Origin: a bacterium
GTDB lineage: Bacteria; Arandabacterota; Arandabacteria; Arandabacterales; Arandabacteraceae
Length of the DNA stretch: 64,000 nt
Reading direction: 5' to 3'
Assembly (NCBI GenBank): GCA_029933125.1
Contig: JAOZOU010000004.1
Span: forward strand, 280,133 to 344,132
The translations under genes were made by a program, and so were the position numbers. Shown here piece by piece: positions 34,018 through 41,819 of this stretch. The notes under the pieces are model-generated. The model was not told the origin of the DNA, made no database searches, and worked only from the letters and a program-made list of their open reading frames with translations. The stretch's first letter is position 1; the number at the start of each line of letters is the position of its first letter.

Positions 34018-35387
34018 AACCTGATGCGCGCTCAAATGTCCCTCTGTCTAGCATCAAAGAGTCCCATCGGAGTCTCTTCCTGGCAATAGGTCATCATCTT
34101 GGTTGGCAACGAGGGAAGGCTTATCTGGTTGGGGGTTACATAAGGGATCTCTTGCTGGGAATCTCTCCATCTGATATTGACATCGTGGTATCACAGACTG
34201 AGCCTCGAGTCCTTGCTCAGTGGATTCACAAACAATTTGGCTTCTCACATCCAGTTCGCTTCAAGCGTTTTCGTACATTTCATATTGCAAGAGAAGATCT
34301 TGAACTCGAGATAGCTCCTATGGCCGGCAGGCTCGCGGACGATGCCAGGAGAAGGGACTTTACGATTAACTGCCTCTATGTGGATCTTGCATCGCTAACA
34401 GGGTCCTCATTCAAGGTCATAGATCCAACCGGCTTGGGTCTCTTTGATGTCAGTCACCGGGTGCTAAGAACGCCAGCACAGCCTTTGATCACATTCTACC
34501 TCGACCCCTTAAGGCTTCTCAGAGGCATTCGCTTCAAAACCACTTTGGGGATGAAAACCGAGCGAGGTCTTGAGAACCAAATAGCACGGTTGGCTTACCT
34601 TGTCACGAAGCCAGCTCCTGAGCGGATCAGAACCGAGCTGGAGAAAATTCTGCTTTCAAATCGAGTAAGCCAAGCCTTTGGTCTAATGCACCGTACTGGT
34701 CTTCTCAAAATCATATTGCCTGAGATTGATGCCATGGCCGGTTACTCGCAGCACACACCTTTTCACTCATACGATCTCCTGGAGCACACGCTGAGGACAG
34801 TTAGATACACCCCTCCAGTAATAGCCCTTCGTCTGAGCGCGCTTTTCCATGATGTTGGTAAACCGAGCACCTGCAGGAGATTGCCTGACAGAAATATCTA
34901 CTACGGTCATGCTAGAGTCTCAGCTGAGTTAGCCAGCAACAGGCTTGCGAGACTGCGTTTTCCAAAGCGCACAATTGCCAAGGTGGCCTTCCTGATATCC
35001 AATCACATGGTCAATTACTCATCCTCCTGGACTGATCGTGCCGTAAGGAGATTCATGCGAAAAATGGGTGACAATCTCAGTGACATGCTTGTGCTTCTCG
35101 AGGCTGACCGAAGGGCTCAGGTTCCTGACAGGAGTGTGACTGCAAACATCGCTGAACTGCGGAGGCGCATTGAAAAGTTGCGACACCAAGTCCCCGAGAT
35201 GAAGAAATTGCCAGTTGACGGTCACGTGATAATGGAGGTTCTTGGCATCGACCAGGGCCCACTTGTAGGAGAGGCTAAGCAATTTCTGGAGGAGGTCATT
35301 GAGAGACAAGGCCGACCTTTGGGCAGAGATGAATCCATCAGGCTTCTCATGACGTGGATGAGCAGGAGGGCAAAACAATCATATTGA
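34014..35387 (+). CDS. CCA tRNA nucleotidyltransferase / poly(A) polymerase family protein with HD domain
   Basis: A 457-residue class II nucleotidyltransferase. The head has YLVGGYIRDLLLG and the metal-binding DIDIVV, followed by RRRDFTINCLYVD and the helical region LLRGIRFKTTLG. The C-terminal half carries an HD motif (LFHDVGKPSTC), as in bacterial CCA enzymes with 2',3'-phosphodiesterase activity. Two of the three tRNA genes in this window encode CCA, but tRNA-Leu (63730-63815) does not and would need such an enzyme. Poly(A) polymerase activity cannot be excluded. The operon ends here; the next promoter overlaps the stop codon. Confidence 0.85.
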   Translation: MKPDARSNVPLSSIKESHRSLFLAIGHHLGWQRGKAYLVGGYIRDLLLGISPSDIDIVVSQTEPRVLAQWIHKQFGFSHPVRFKRFRTFHIAREDLELEIAPMAGRLADDARRRDFTINCLYVDLASLTGSSFKVIDPTGLGLFDVSHRVLRTPAQPLITFYLDPLRLLRGIRFKTTLGMKTERGLENQIARLAYLVTKPAPERIRTELEKILLSNRVSQAFGLMHRTGLLKIILPEIDAMAGYSQHTPFHSYDLLEHTLRTVRYTPPVIALRLSALFHDVGKPSTCRRLPDRNIYYGHARVSAELASNRLARLRFPKRTIAKVAFLISNHMVNYSSSWTDRAVRRFMRKMGDNLSDMLVLLEADRRAQVPDRSVTANIAELRRRIEKLRHQVPEMKKLPVDGHVIMEVLGIDQGPLVGEAKQFLEEVIERQGRPLGRDESIRLLMTWMSRRAKQSY

Positions 35388-35413
35388 CATGACGCAATCC
35401 ATCTGATTATAGT
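35384..35413 (+). promoter_or_regulatory. Near-consensus promoter for the lipoprotein operon
   Basis: TTGACA (35384-35389, overlapping the stop of the upstream gene), 18 bases, TATAGT (35408-35413). Confidence 0.75.
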
Positions 35414-35445
35414 CTATGAGGAAAATTGACGAGGGAGGGCAAACT

Positions 35446-36216
35446 GTGAGAAGAGTCAAAATGTTGCTCATTCTTGTCGGCATTGGCGCCATTGGCTGGG
35501 GCTGTATCGAGGAACTCAGCACAGGCAAGGACCTCAAGCCCAATGTTTGGTTTACGGCAGGGCCTGAGGATGGAGAGGTCATCTTTCAGAACTCGGTTGA
35601 GTTTCAGTGGATGGCAACTGACTTCGATGACGATCTGGGAATGGGCAAGATGTTTGTCAAACTTGAACCCGACTCTGTGGCATGGTTCGATGCTTGGTCC
35701 GGGTCACTGAAAGTATTCACCCATCCCGAAGGGTGGCAACGTGTTTATGAAAGACGCTATGAAATCCTCGATCTTACTGATACAAGTTATGTTTTCTCCG
35801 TCAAGGTTATCGATGGACGAGGAGCTGACAGTACGGCGACAACGCATTTTGTCGTTCGTTTTGACAATCAGCCGCCAATCATAGATTCAGTCACCTGTCC
35901 ACCAGCGAAGATTTCCCCTCAGCAATATGATCTTACGATCACCATTTATGCCCATGACGTTGCTAGAAGCCCAAGGTCAGCGACTCCAGATGATTCACTC
36001 GAATTCTATTATAAGCTTGTTGGCCCTCGAGGCTCAGGGTTTAAGACGGTTGAATCTGACCCCGAATGGTCACCCAATAATAGAACCTTCACTTATACGA
36101 TCGATGGCCAGGCTTACAAAGATAAGGGGCAATTCACCTTCTGGTACAAGGTCAGGGATCGTGCTATGAATACAACGCCACAGCTGAGTTGTAAGTTCGA
36201 ATTTGTCCAGCATTAA
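35446..36216 (+). CDS. Putative lipoprotein with Ig-like folds, unknown function
   Basis: A 256-residue protein. The N-terminus is a lipoprotein signal (VKMLLILVGIGAIGWGC), with Cys near residue 20 as the lipidation site. The rest looks like two beta-sandwich domains (NSVEFQWMATDFDDDLG; YVFSVKVIDGRGADS), of the kind seen in surface proteins. I choose GTG 35446, preceded by GGGAGGG, over an ATG at 35416 that is next to the promoter and lacks a ribosome site. It probably sits at the outer membrane. Three downstream genes may be cotranscribed. Confidence 0.7.
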   Translation: MRRVKMLLILVGIGAIGWGCIEELSTGKDLKPNVWFTAGPEDGEVIFQNSVEFQWMATDFDDDLGMGKMFVKLEPDSVAWFDAWSGSLKVFTHPEGWQRVYERRYEILDLTDTSYVFSVKVIDGRGADSTATTHFVVRFDNQPPIIDSVTCPPAKISPQQYDLTITIYAHDVARSPRSATPDDSLEFYYKLVGPRGSGFKTVESDPEWSPNNRTFTYTIDGQAYKDKGQFTFWYKVRDRAMNTTPQLSCKFEFVQH

Positions 36217-36232
36217 CCAAGAGGAGAATAGG

Positions 36233-36562
36233 ATGGAGGGAAAGGCAATTCACATCTGTGATGCTGATTTTGAATCCAAGGTTCTTAAGAGTGATAAGCC
36301 GTCGATAGTGGACTTCTGGGCTCCATGGTGCGCTCCTTGCAGGATCATTGCACCTGTTCTCGAGGAGATAGCCGAGGCATATAAAGATAAGATTAGCGTT
36401 TACAAGGTCAATGTTGACGAGTGTCCAATGACGGCTACATCTTTTGAGATAAGATCAATCCCCACTTTGATAATCTTCAAAGATGGCAAGCCGGTTACGA
36501 GGCTTGTCGGTGTTCGGCCAAAGGCGGAGATTGAAAAGCATATTGAAGCGGCTGTCACCTGA
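36233..36562 (+). CDS. trxA: Thioredoxin
   Basis: A 109-residue thioredoxin with the redox motif WAPWCAPC, where classical thioredoxin has WCGPC; the Gly to Ala change is common in anaerobes. The cis-Pro region is RSIPTLIIFKDGKP. AAGAGGAG supports the ATG at 36233 rather than an upstream TTG. Length and lack of a signal peptide indicate a cytoplasmic protein. It precedes ilvC by 17 bases. Confidence 0.92.
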   Translation: MEGKAIHICDADFESKVLKSDKPSIVDFWAPWCAPCRIIAPVLEEIAEAYKDKISVYKVNVDECPMTATSFEIRSIPTLIIFKDGKPVTRLVGVRPKAEIEKHIEAAVT

Positions 36563-36579
36563 GGGAGAGTTCCTTCCAA

Positions 36580-37530
36580 TTGCCTCAAGAACGCTTTGGC
36601 AGTCTGAGTGGGAAGAGGATTGGTATTCTTGGATATGGCTCCCAGGGTAGAGCCCAGGCACTTAACCTGCGTGACAGCGGTTTTTCACCCCTGATTGGCT
36701 CACGTCCCGGAAAATCGTGCAACATTGCATCACGCGACGGTTTTCATGTGACAAGCCTCGAGGACACGGTTTCCCAGTCAGATATCGTCATGGTGCTTCT
36801 GCCTGATGATGTACATGGGGAGGTATGCAAGGATGTGGTTTTCCCAAACCTTAAGGTGGATGCGCGCATTGGCTTCGCGGCAGGTTTTAGTGTGCATTTT
36901 GGCATGGTAAAGCCTCCGGAACCCAGGCATGTTTTTCTCGTTGCTCCCAAAGGTCCTGGTGAGATCCTTAGGAAAAGATACCTTGAGGGTTCAGGTATTC
37001 CAGCTCTTATTGCTGCCCTCGAGAATGATGAAGCCTCAATGGAGATAGCTCGGGACTATGCATGCGCAATTGGGTGCGACAGAGCAGCCATAATTGAGAC
37101 GAGTTTTGAGGAAGAGGCAACTGCTGATCTTTTCGGCGAGCAGTGTGTCCTTGTGGGCGGAATGATCGAGCTCATGAAAGCAGCATTCAAGGTGCTGACT
37201 GAGAGGGGCTATCCTCCTGAGATTGCATATATCGAATGTATTGCGGAGGTTGAATACATGGCTTCACTCATCAATAGGCTTGGAATGGAGGATCTGGCTA
37301 AGCATATTTCCTCAACCGCGTACTTTGGAGGGACAACAAGGGGAAAGGTGCTCATCAACGAAGGTGTGGTTACGAAGATGAGAAAGATTCTTGAGGAAAT
37401 AGAATCGGGAACTTTTTTTGAGGAGTTCGCTGCCTATCTCAGGACTGGTAAAAAGCTGGATGTCGATAACGAGGAGCTCGGGGAGATAGAGCGTGCTAAA
37501 AAGCGTCTTTTCAAGAGGCAGCGGTCATGA
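36580..37530 (+). CDS. ilvC: Ketol-acid reductoisomerase
   Basis: A 316-residue class I KARI of branched-chain amino acid synthesis. The Rossmann loop is ILGYGSQGRAQALNLRDSG, and GSRPGKS in the cofactor loop is compatible with NADPH. Mg2+ ligands are visible in ETSFEEEATADLFGEQCVL and ECIAEVEYM. The TTG start at 36580 is supported by GAGGGAGAG upstream. No other ilv or leu gene is nearby; it lies between thioredoxin and a molybdenum hydroxylase, whose ATG overlaps its stop. Confidence 0.92.
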   Translation: MPQERFGSLSGKRIGILGYGSQGRAQALNLRDSGFSPLIGSRPGKSCNIASRDGFHVTSLEDTVSQSDIVMVLLPDDVHGEVCKDVVFPNLKVDARIGFAAGFSVHFGMVKPPEPRHVFLVAPKGPGEILRKRYLEGSGIPALIAALENDEASMEIARDYACAIGCDRAAIIETSFEEEATADLFGEQCVLVGGMIELMKAAFKVLTERGYPPEIAYIECIAEVEYMASLINRLGMEDLAKHISSTAYFGGTTRGKVLINEGVVTKMRKILEEIESGTFFEEFAAYLRTGKKLDVDNEELGEIERAKKRLFKRQRS

Positions 37531-39797
37531 CTGGTGAGGACAAAAGATTTGTAGGTCGCACAGTTCCGAAGGTGGATGGAGCGCTGAAGGCTAGTGGCAA
37601 GCTGCTCTTTGTCGATGATATTTCCTTTCCCGGAATGGTGCATGCAGCCATGGTAATTGCCGGTCGGCCTCATGCACGCATTCTGAGCATCGATGTTTCG
37701 AGAGCAAAAGCAGCTAGCGGTGTCGTCGGGGTTGTTACTGCTGATGATGTCCCTGGTGAGAATCAAGTGGGATTGATCAAGAAAGATCAACCTCTTTTTG
37801 TTTCTGAAACTGTGAGATTTGAAGGTGACTGTCTTGCCCTGGTAGGTGCTGATAGCCCAGCAGATGCTAGGCGTGCCGCTGAGCTTGTAAAAGTCACATA
37901 TGAGAATCTGCCACACGTAGCCTCTCTCGAACAGGCGAAGGAACCCTACGCTGTTCATGTGCACGATGGGGGAAATGTTGCGGTTGAAAGGAGTATTGTA
38001 AAAGGAGACATTGAGAGAGGTAGAGCAGAAAGTGAGCATGTTGTTGAGATGCAGTTTGAAACCCCGATACAGGAGCATGCCTATCTGGAGACCATTGGGG
38101 CAATCGCAGTCCCTATCGGTGGAAAAATGGAAATATGGATTTCGGCACAGTGCCCCTTCTACGTGCGAGAAGCTGTTGCTAGATGTCTCGGGGTAAAGCT
38201 TGCTGATGTGAGAGTCATTCAATTGCCGATAGGCGGTGGTTTCGGTGGCAAAGAGGATGTCCCATCCGAGCTGGCAGCGAGAGTCGCGGTTCTGGCCAGA
38301 CGAATAGGACGACCAGCAAAACTCGTACTACGACGCGAGGAGGACATTGTATGCACTTCCAAGCGTCATCCGATAATCCTCTGGTATCGCATAGGATGTG
38401 ATGGCAGTGGCAAGCTTAAGTTTGCAGACATTCGCATTGAAGCTGATGTTGGAGCCTATGCAACCCTTTCGCCTATTGTCCTTTTCAGATCAACCGTTCA
38501 TGCAGCAGGTCCGTATGAGATTCCCAATGTTAGAATCCTCACCAAAGGCTACTACACCAACACAACACCTAAGGGTGCGATGCGTGGCTTCGGGACACCT
38601 CAGGTTGTCTTTGCCTGTGAAGCCATGATAGATGAACTGGCTGGTAAGGTTGGAATCGATCCACTTGAATTCAGAGCTTTGAACGCACTCGCCAAGGGCA
38701 AGCGAACTGCTACAAATCAGGTGCTCACCGAAAGCGTGGGCTTGCCCCAGACGCTTGAGATAGCAAAAAGATATGTGGGCAAGCGATGGGTCGAGGTGCA
38801 ATCAAATCGCATCCGCAGGGCAAAAGGTGTGGCGACAATGTTCTATGGTGTAAGCCTGGGTGCTGCGGGTCGTCATCTTGACAGAGGTAGTGCAAAGGTT
38901 GAGATACTCAAGGATAGCTCAGTCAATGTTTGGGTTGGCTGCACAGACATGGGGCAGGGAGCCCAAACTATCCTTTCGCAGATAACTGCTGAGTGCCTCG
39001 ACATTGACATCGACCAGGTCAAAGTCAATCATGTGGATACTGACATTGTCGCTGACTCAGGTCCGACGGTGGCATCCCGCACAACAGTTGTAAGCGGAAA
39101 TGCTATCCTCAATGCCTGCCAGAAGCTCAAAGAGATTCTTTATAGTGTTGCCGGGGAGATGGCAGGTTCAAAGATAGTCGGGGCAGCGGATTCGAAGCTT
39201 ATCACCGCAGATGGCAAAGAAATAGATTTTGGCGATGTCATTGCTGAGTGCTTCTCGAGACGAATAGATCTGACAGCAACAGGCTGGTATGCTATACCCG
39301 ATTGCCGACTTGACGATTCTGGTCAGGGTGATGCCTACTATGTTTATTCCTATGCCACTCATATCGCAGATGTTGAGGTGGACACGGATACGGGTGAAAC
39401 CAGGGTAAGGGATTTCGTGGCAATCCACGATAGTGGGCGCATCATAAACCCCGAGTTAGCCAGAGGACAGATTGAGGGTGGTGTTGCACAGGGTATAGGG
39501 CTTGCGATTTACGAGACTTTTGTCCAGAAGGATGGCCATGTTACAACGCGAGATCTTTCGACGTATCTTTTGCCAACTTCTCTTGATGTATGCGACACCA
39601 TAAAGGTTGAGTTTGTTGAAGCTCTTTCACAGGATGGTCCCTTCGGCGCAAAGGGCTTGGGAGAGCCCGCGATAATACCGGTGGCAGCAGCCATAGCCAA
39701 TGCTGTCTCAAGAGCCTTAGGCAGGAGAGTCAGGCGTCTGCCAATCTCAAGAGAGTGGGTCACCATGTCCCCACCAATTCCCCCTCGCCACGCCTAA
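37527..39797 (+). CDS. Xanthine dehydrogenase/aldehyde oxidase-family molybdenum-binding subunit
   Basis: A 756-residue large subunit of a molybdenum hydroxylase. Typical elements are LPIGGGFGGKEDVP, the KGAMRGFGTPQ loop, TDMGQGAQTILSQI, and the catalytic Glu in GAKGLGEPA near the C-terminus. These enzymes hydroxylate purines, aldehydes or nicotinate-like heterocycles. The usual partners, an FAD subunit and a 2x[2Fe-2S] subunit, are not encoded in this window, so it is an orphan here. It overlaps ilvC by four bases. moeA at 22362 could supply cofactor assembly. The substrate is unknown. Confidence 0.88.
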   Translation: MTGEDKRFVGRTVPKVDGALKASGKLLFVDDISFPGMVHAAMVIAGRPHARILSIDVSRAKAASGVVGVVTADDVPGENQVGLIKKDQPLFVSETVRFEGDCLALVGADSPADARRAAELVKVTYENLPHVASLEQAKEPYAVHVHDGGNVAVERSIVKGDIERGRAESEHVVEMQFETPIQEHAYLETIGAIAVPIGGKMEIWISAQCPFYVREAVARCLGVKLADVRVIQLPIGGGFGGKEDVPSELAARVAVLARRIGRPAKLVLRREEDIVCTSKRHPIILWYRIGCDGSGKLKFADIRIEADVGAYATLSPIVLFRSTVHAAGPYEIPNVRILTKGYYTNTTPKGAMRGFGTPQVVFACEAMIDELAGKVGIDPLEFRALNALAKGKRTATNQVLTESVGLPQTLEIAKRYVGKRWVEVQSNRIRRAKGVATMFYGVSLGAAGRHLDRGSAKVEILKDSSVNVWVGCTDMGQGAQTILSQITAECLDIDIDQVKVNHVDTDIVADSGPTVASRTTVVSGNAILNACQKLKEILYSVAGEMAGSKIVGAADSKLITADGKEIDFGDVIAECFSRRIDLTATGWYAIPDCRLDDSGQGDAYYVYSYATHIADVEVDTDTGETRVRDFVAIHDSGRIINPELARGQIEGGVAQGIGLAIYETFVQKDGHVTTRDLSTYLLPTSLDVCDTIKVEFVEALSQDGPFGAKGLGEPAIIPVAAAIANAVSRALGRRVRRLPISREWVTMSPPIPPRHA

Positions 39798-39911
39798 TTG
39801 AGCCTGAAATACAGACACCTTGCCTCTATAGTAATTGCGGCTTTGCAGCGCCTGGCTTCTTTCTCGTAGTCTCCATCACTCTCTCGGAATTGCCCTTGAG
39901 AGCAGATTGGT

Positions 39912-40169
39912 ATGGGTTCAGTTGCTTCGTCAGTGGCAATCATCGTTGTGAGCATACTGATACTTTTCACAGCAACCAACCCGGCAACTGCCGGCAATGG
40001 CGCGACCCCTACCATCTGGCCGGTTCGAGTACAAGGGAAGATCAGGATAGATGGGCGACTGGATGATGAGGTCTGGAGCGAGGCTCCTCGCCTGTGCGAC
40101 TCCGTGCAGCGCGAGCCAGGTGAGAGTAAAACTCTAATTGAGTCAACCTGTGACAGTGTCAGAGGTTAA
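39912..40169 (+). pseudogene. N-terminal fragment of an exported CBM9-like/DUF5916-type protein
   Basis: The frame encodes a signal peptide (VAIIVVSILILFTATNPATA) and then VQGKIRIDGRLDDEVWSEAP and VQREPGE, the start of a family 9 carbohydrate-binding-like domain. It stops after 85 codons, where relatives run for hundreds of residues, and no continuation is seen in other frames. It is the first of several remnants in this stretch. Confidence 0.6.
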
Positions 40170-40185
40170 TCCACGGAACAGGGCA

Positions 40186-40603
40186 AAAAGGATATCACTC
40201 ATCAATGACTTTAGGGATTTGCTGTGAACGACAGGCTCATTAACATGGCAGGTGGCATCATAGGCGTTGCCCTCGGAAAGGTTGTCAAGTTACTGGTGGC
40301 TGACATTATCATGCCCTAATTGGACTTACCTTTGTCAATGTCGATTTCGTAAATCTCTTTGCGGTTCTAAAAGAGGGCACCCCTCTAGGTCCGTATGCCT
40401 CGCCAGGGGATGGGCAGGCGAGTGGGGCTGTCTCAATAACGTATGGTGTCTTTGTCAACAACGTCGTAAGCTTAGTCGTTGTTGTCTTCGCGGTTTTCAA
40501 GATTGTTGAGTCAGTCAATAAGATAGAGCGCGGGACGAAGCACCAGACCCGCGGCGCCAACGACAAGAGAGTGTCCATACTCCCTTTCATCTATTCTCCT
40601 TAA
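40186..40603 (+). pseudogene. mscL: mscL pseudogene (large-conductance mechanosensitive channel), two frameshifts
   Basis: Three consecutive frames together read as MscL. The first is SLINDFRDLL (to about 40224). From 40227 comes NMAGGIIGVALGKVVKLLVADIIMP, and from 40316 IGLTFVNVDFVNLFAVLKEG and YGVFVNNVVSLVVVVFAVFK then ESVNKIERGTK, ending at TAA 40601-40603. Each junction is explained by loss of one base (near 40225 and 40316). The intact family protein is about 130-150 residues, so most of it is recognisable and the inactivation looks recent. Confidence 0.85.
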
Positions 40604-40834
40604 GGCAGGCAACTGAGCGTCTGTGGCTCGGACCTCAACCGTGGGGGCGGAGCTAAAGACCTGCAATTAGAATCGTGGCAGTCCGTGGGATTCATCGGGC
40701 TGATGTAAGTGGAGATTCACAACAAGTAGGATTGCTGTCAAGCCCTTCATCCTATAGTTTCGTTATTTCGGTTGCAGATCCCTGCGGCTTGTGCTAAACA
40801 GTCTGTGGTATGGTCTTATGAGGGAGGGGCTGCG

Positions 40835-41458
40835 ATGAGAAACTCACGCATGAGCCATGATTCGGAAGGATTGTCTCCTAAGCAAGCCTCGACGACCGAT
40901 GGGAACAGGACTGAATCGGGTCGAGATTCGAGATCTGAACCTGTGCGCCACGATCGTGACGAGGTTTCAGCGTTCATAGAAAGAAAGATTGCCCATCTCA
41001 GGGAGAGCCATGTCATGCGATGGATAACGATGGCGGGTGCGATGATAATCTTAATCGGAGCTCTCACTTTTCTTAACGACATGGTTGCGATCATTACGAC
41101 GAACTACGGTTTCTACTTTGTCGCAGGTCTGTGGTCTACATTTCTAGTGTCGGCCGGATCAGCCGAAGCCTACAGGCAGGGGTTGCCTGTCAGTCCAACC
41201 CTTGACACGGTCGCATTTGTTTTTACAATCGTTGCAGCTGGAGTCTTTGTGTTCCTCGGTGTGCTCACGATCAAAAGGCGGGTCTGGAGTTCGATAGTCG
41301 CACTCGTTCTCTATGCGATTGATACGATTGTTCTCCTCATGTTCGATCCGAAATGGGCGATTGTTCATGTTATCCTGATGTACCTGATCTATAAGGGAAT
41401 CAGGGCAACAAAGAGATATGCTGAATTGACGACCGAAAGCCAAACTGCCGACCTCTAG
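40835..41458 (+). CDS. Membrane protein of unknown function
   Basis: A 207-residue protein. A charged, polar N-terminal third (about 60 residues, rich in Ser, Arg and Asp) is followed by four hydrophobic segments (ITMAGAMIILIGALTFLND; NYGFYFVAGLWSTFLVSAGS; VAFVFTIVAAGVFVFLGVLT; IVALVLYAIDTIVLLMF). I do not recognise a family. GAGGGAGGGG supports the ATG at 40835 rather than an upstream frame start. It is one of the few intact genes in a decayed region, and its stop overlaps the antisense dsrE-like pseudogene. Confidence 0.65.
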   Translation: MRNSRMSHDSEGLSPKQASTTDGNRTESGRDSRSEPVRHDRDEVSAFIERKIAHLRESHVMRWITMAGAMIILIGALTFLNDMVAIITTNYGFYFVAGLWSTFLVSAGSAEAYRQGLPVSPTLDTVAFVFTIVAAGVFVFLGVLTIKRRVWSSIVALVLYAIDTIVLLMFDPKWAIVHVILMYLIYKGIRATKRYAELTTESQTADL

Positions 41459-41808
41459 AAGCAGATGAGCTTTTTGCTGGCAACGACCCAGTTGACGAAG
41501 TCAAGCCTTAAGCCTATTATAGCACCTTCAACCAAACTGTCCTGAGTGATGCCCCTTTAGTTAGCACACATCGCCCAGGCTCTTACTTGGGCAGCCTGGG
41601 CGATGGCTGCCCTGAGCATCTCACCATAGTTGGGCATTCGCTCGTTTATTACTCCGGGCATCTGCTGAGGTTCCTGACCTTTGGAGGTAGCATAGATCAC
41701 TTCCTTGATGAGGAAGAGTCGCATCGTGTGATCCGCGTAGATGGCTGCCAGACTGAATCGCAGTGCCGTTTAGACCCTTTCGCTCCCATAGGGTGGTTCA
41801 ACGATCAT
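41455..41808 (-). pseudogene. DsrE-family (sulfurtransferase-like) pseudogene with two in-frame stops
   Basis: The minus strand, in one unbroken frame, reads MIVEPPYGSERV-stop-TALRFSLAA, then VIYATSKGQEPQQMP, PNYGEMLRAAIAQAAQ, CAN-stop-RGITQDSLVEGA and LDFVNWVVASKKLICF-stop. This follows the DsrE family pattern (EPPYGSERVW.ALR, a Lys-Gly-Gln loop, RGI..DDLVEG, VDWV...DKVI) over its whole 118-codon length. The stops (TAA at 41772-41770 and one after CAN) are both ochre, so selenocysteine read-through is not an explanation. There are no frameshifts, which indicates recent loss. Confidence 0.8.
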
Positions 41809-41819
41809 TAGGGCGATAG

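Noticed and set aside
41455-41808. Selenocysteine or stop read-through in the DsrE-like gene
   Set aside because: Both internal stops are TAA, and one replaces a position usually occupied by Trp; no SECIS-like context was seen.
41587-41811. Plus-strand frame of 74 codons
   Set aside because: It is the antisense of the DsrE-like pseudogene, which explains its length.
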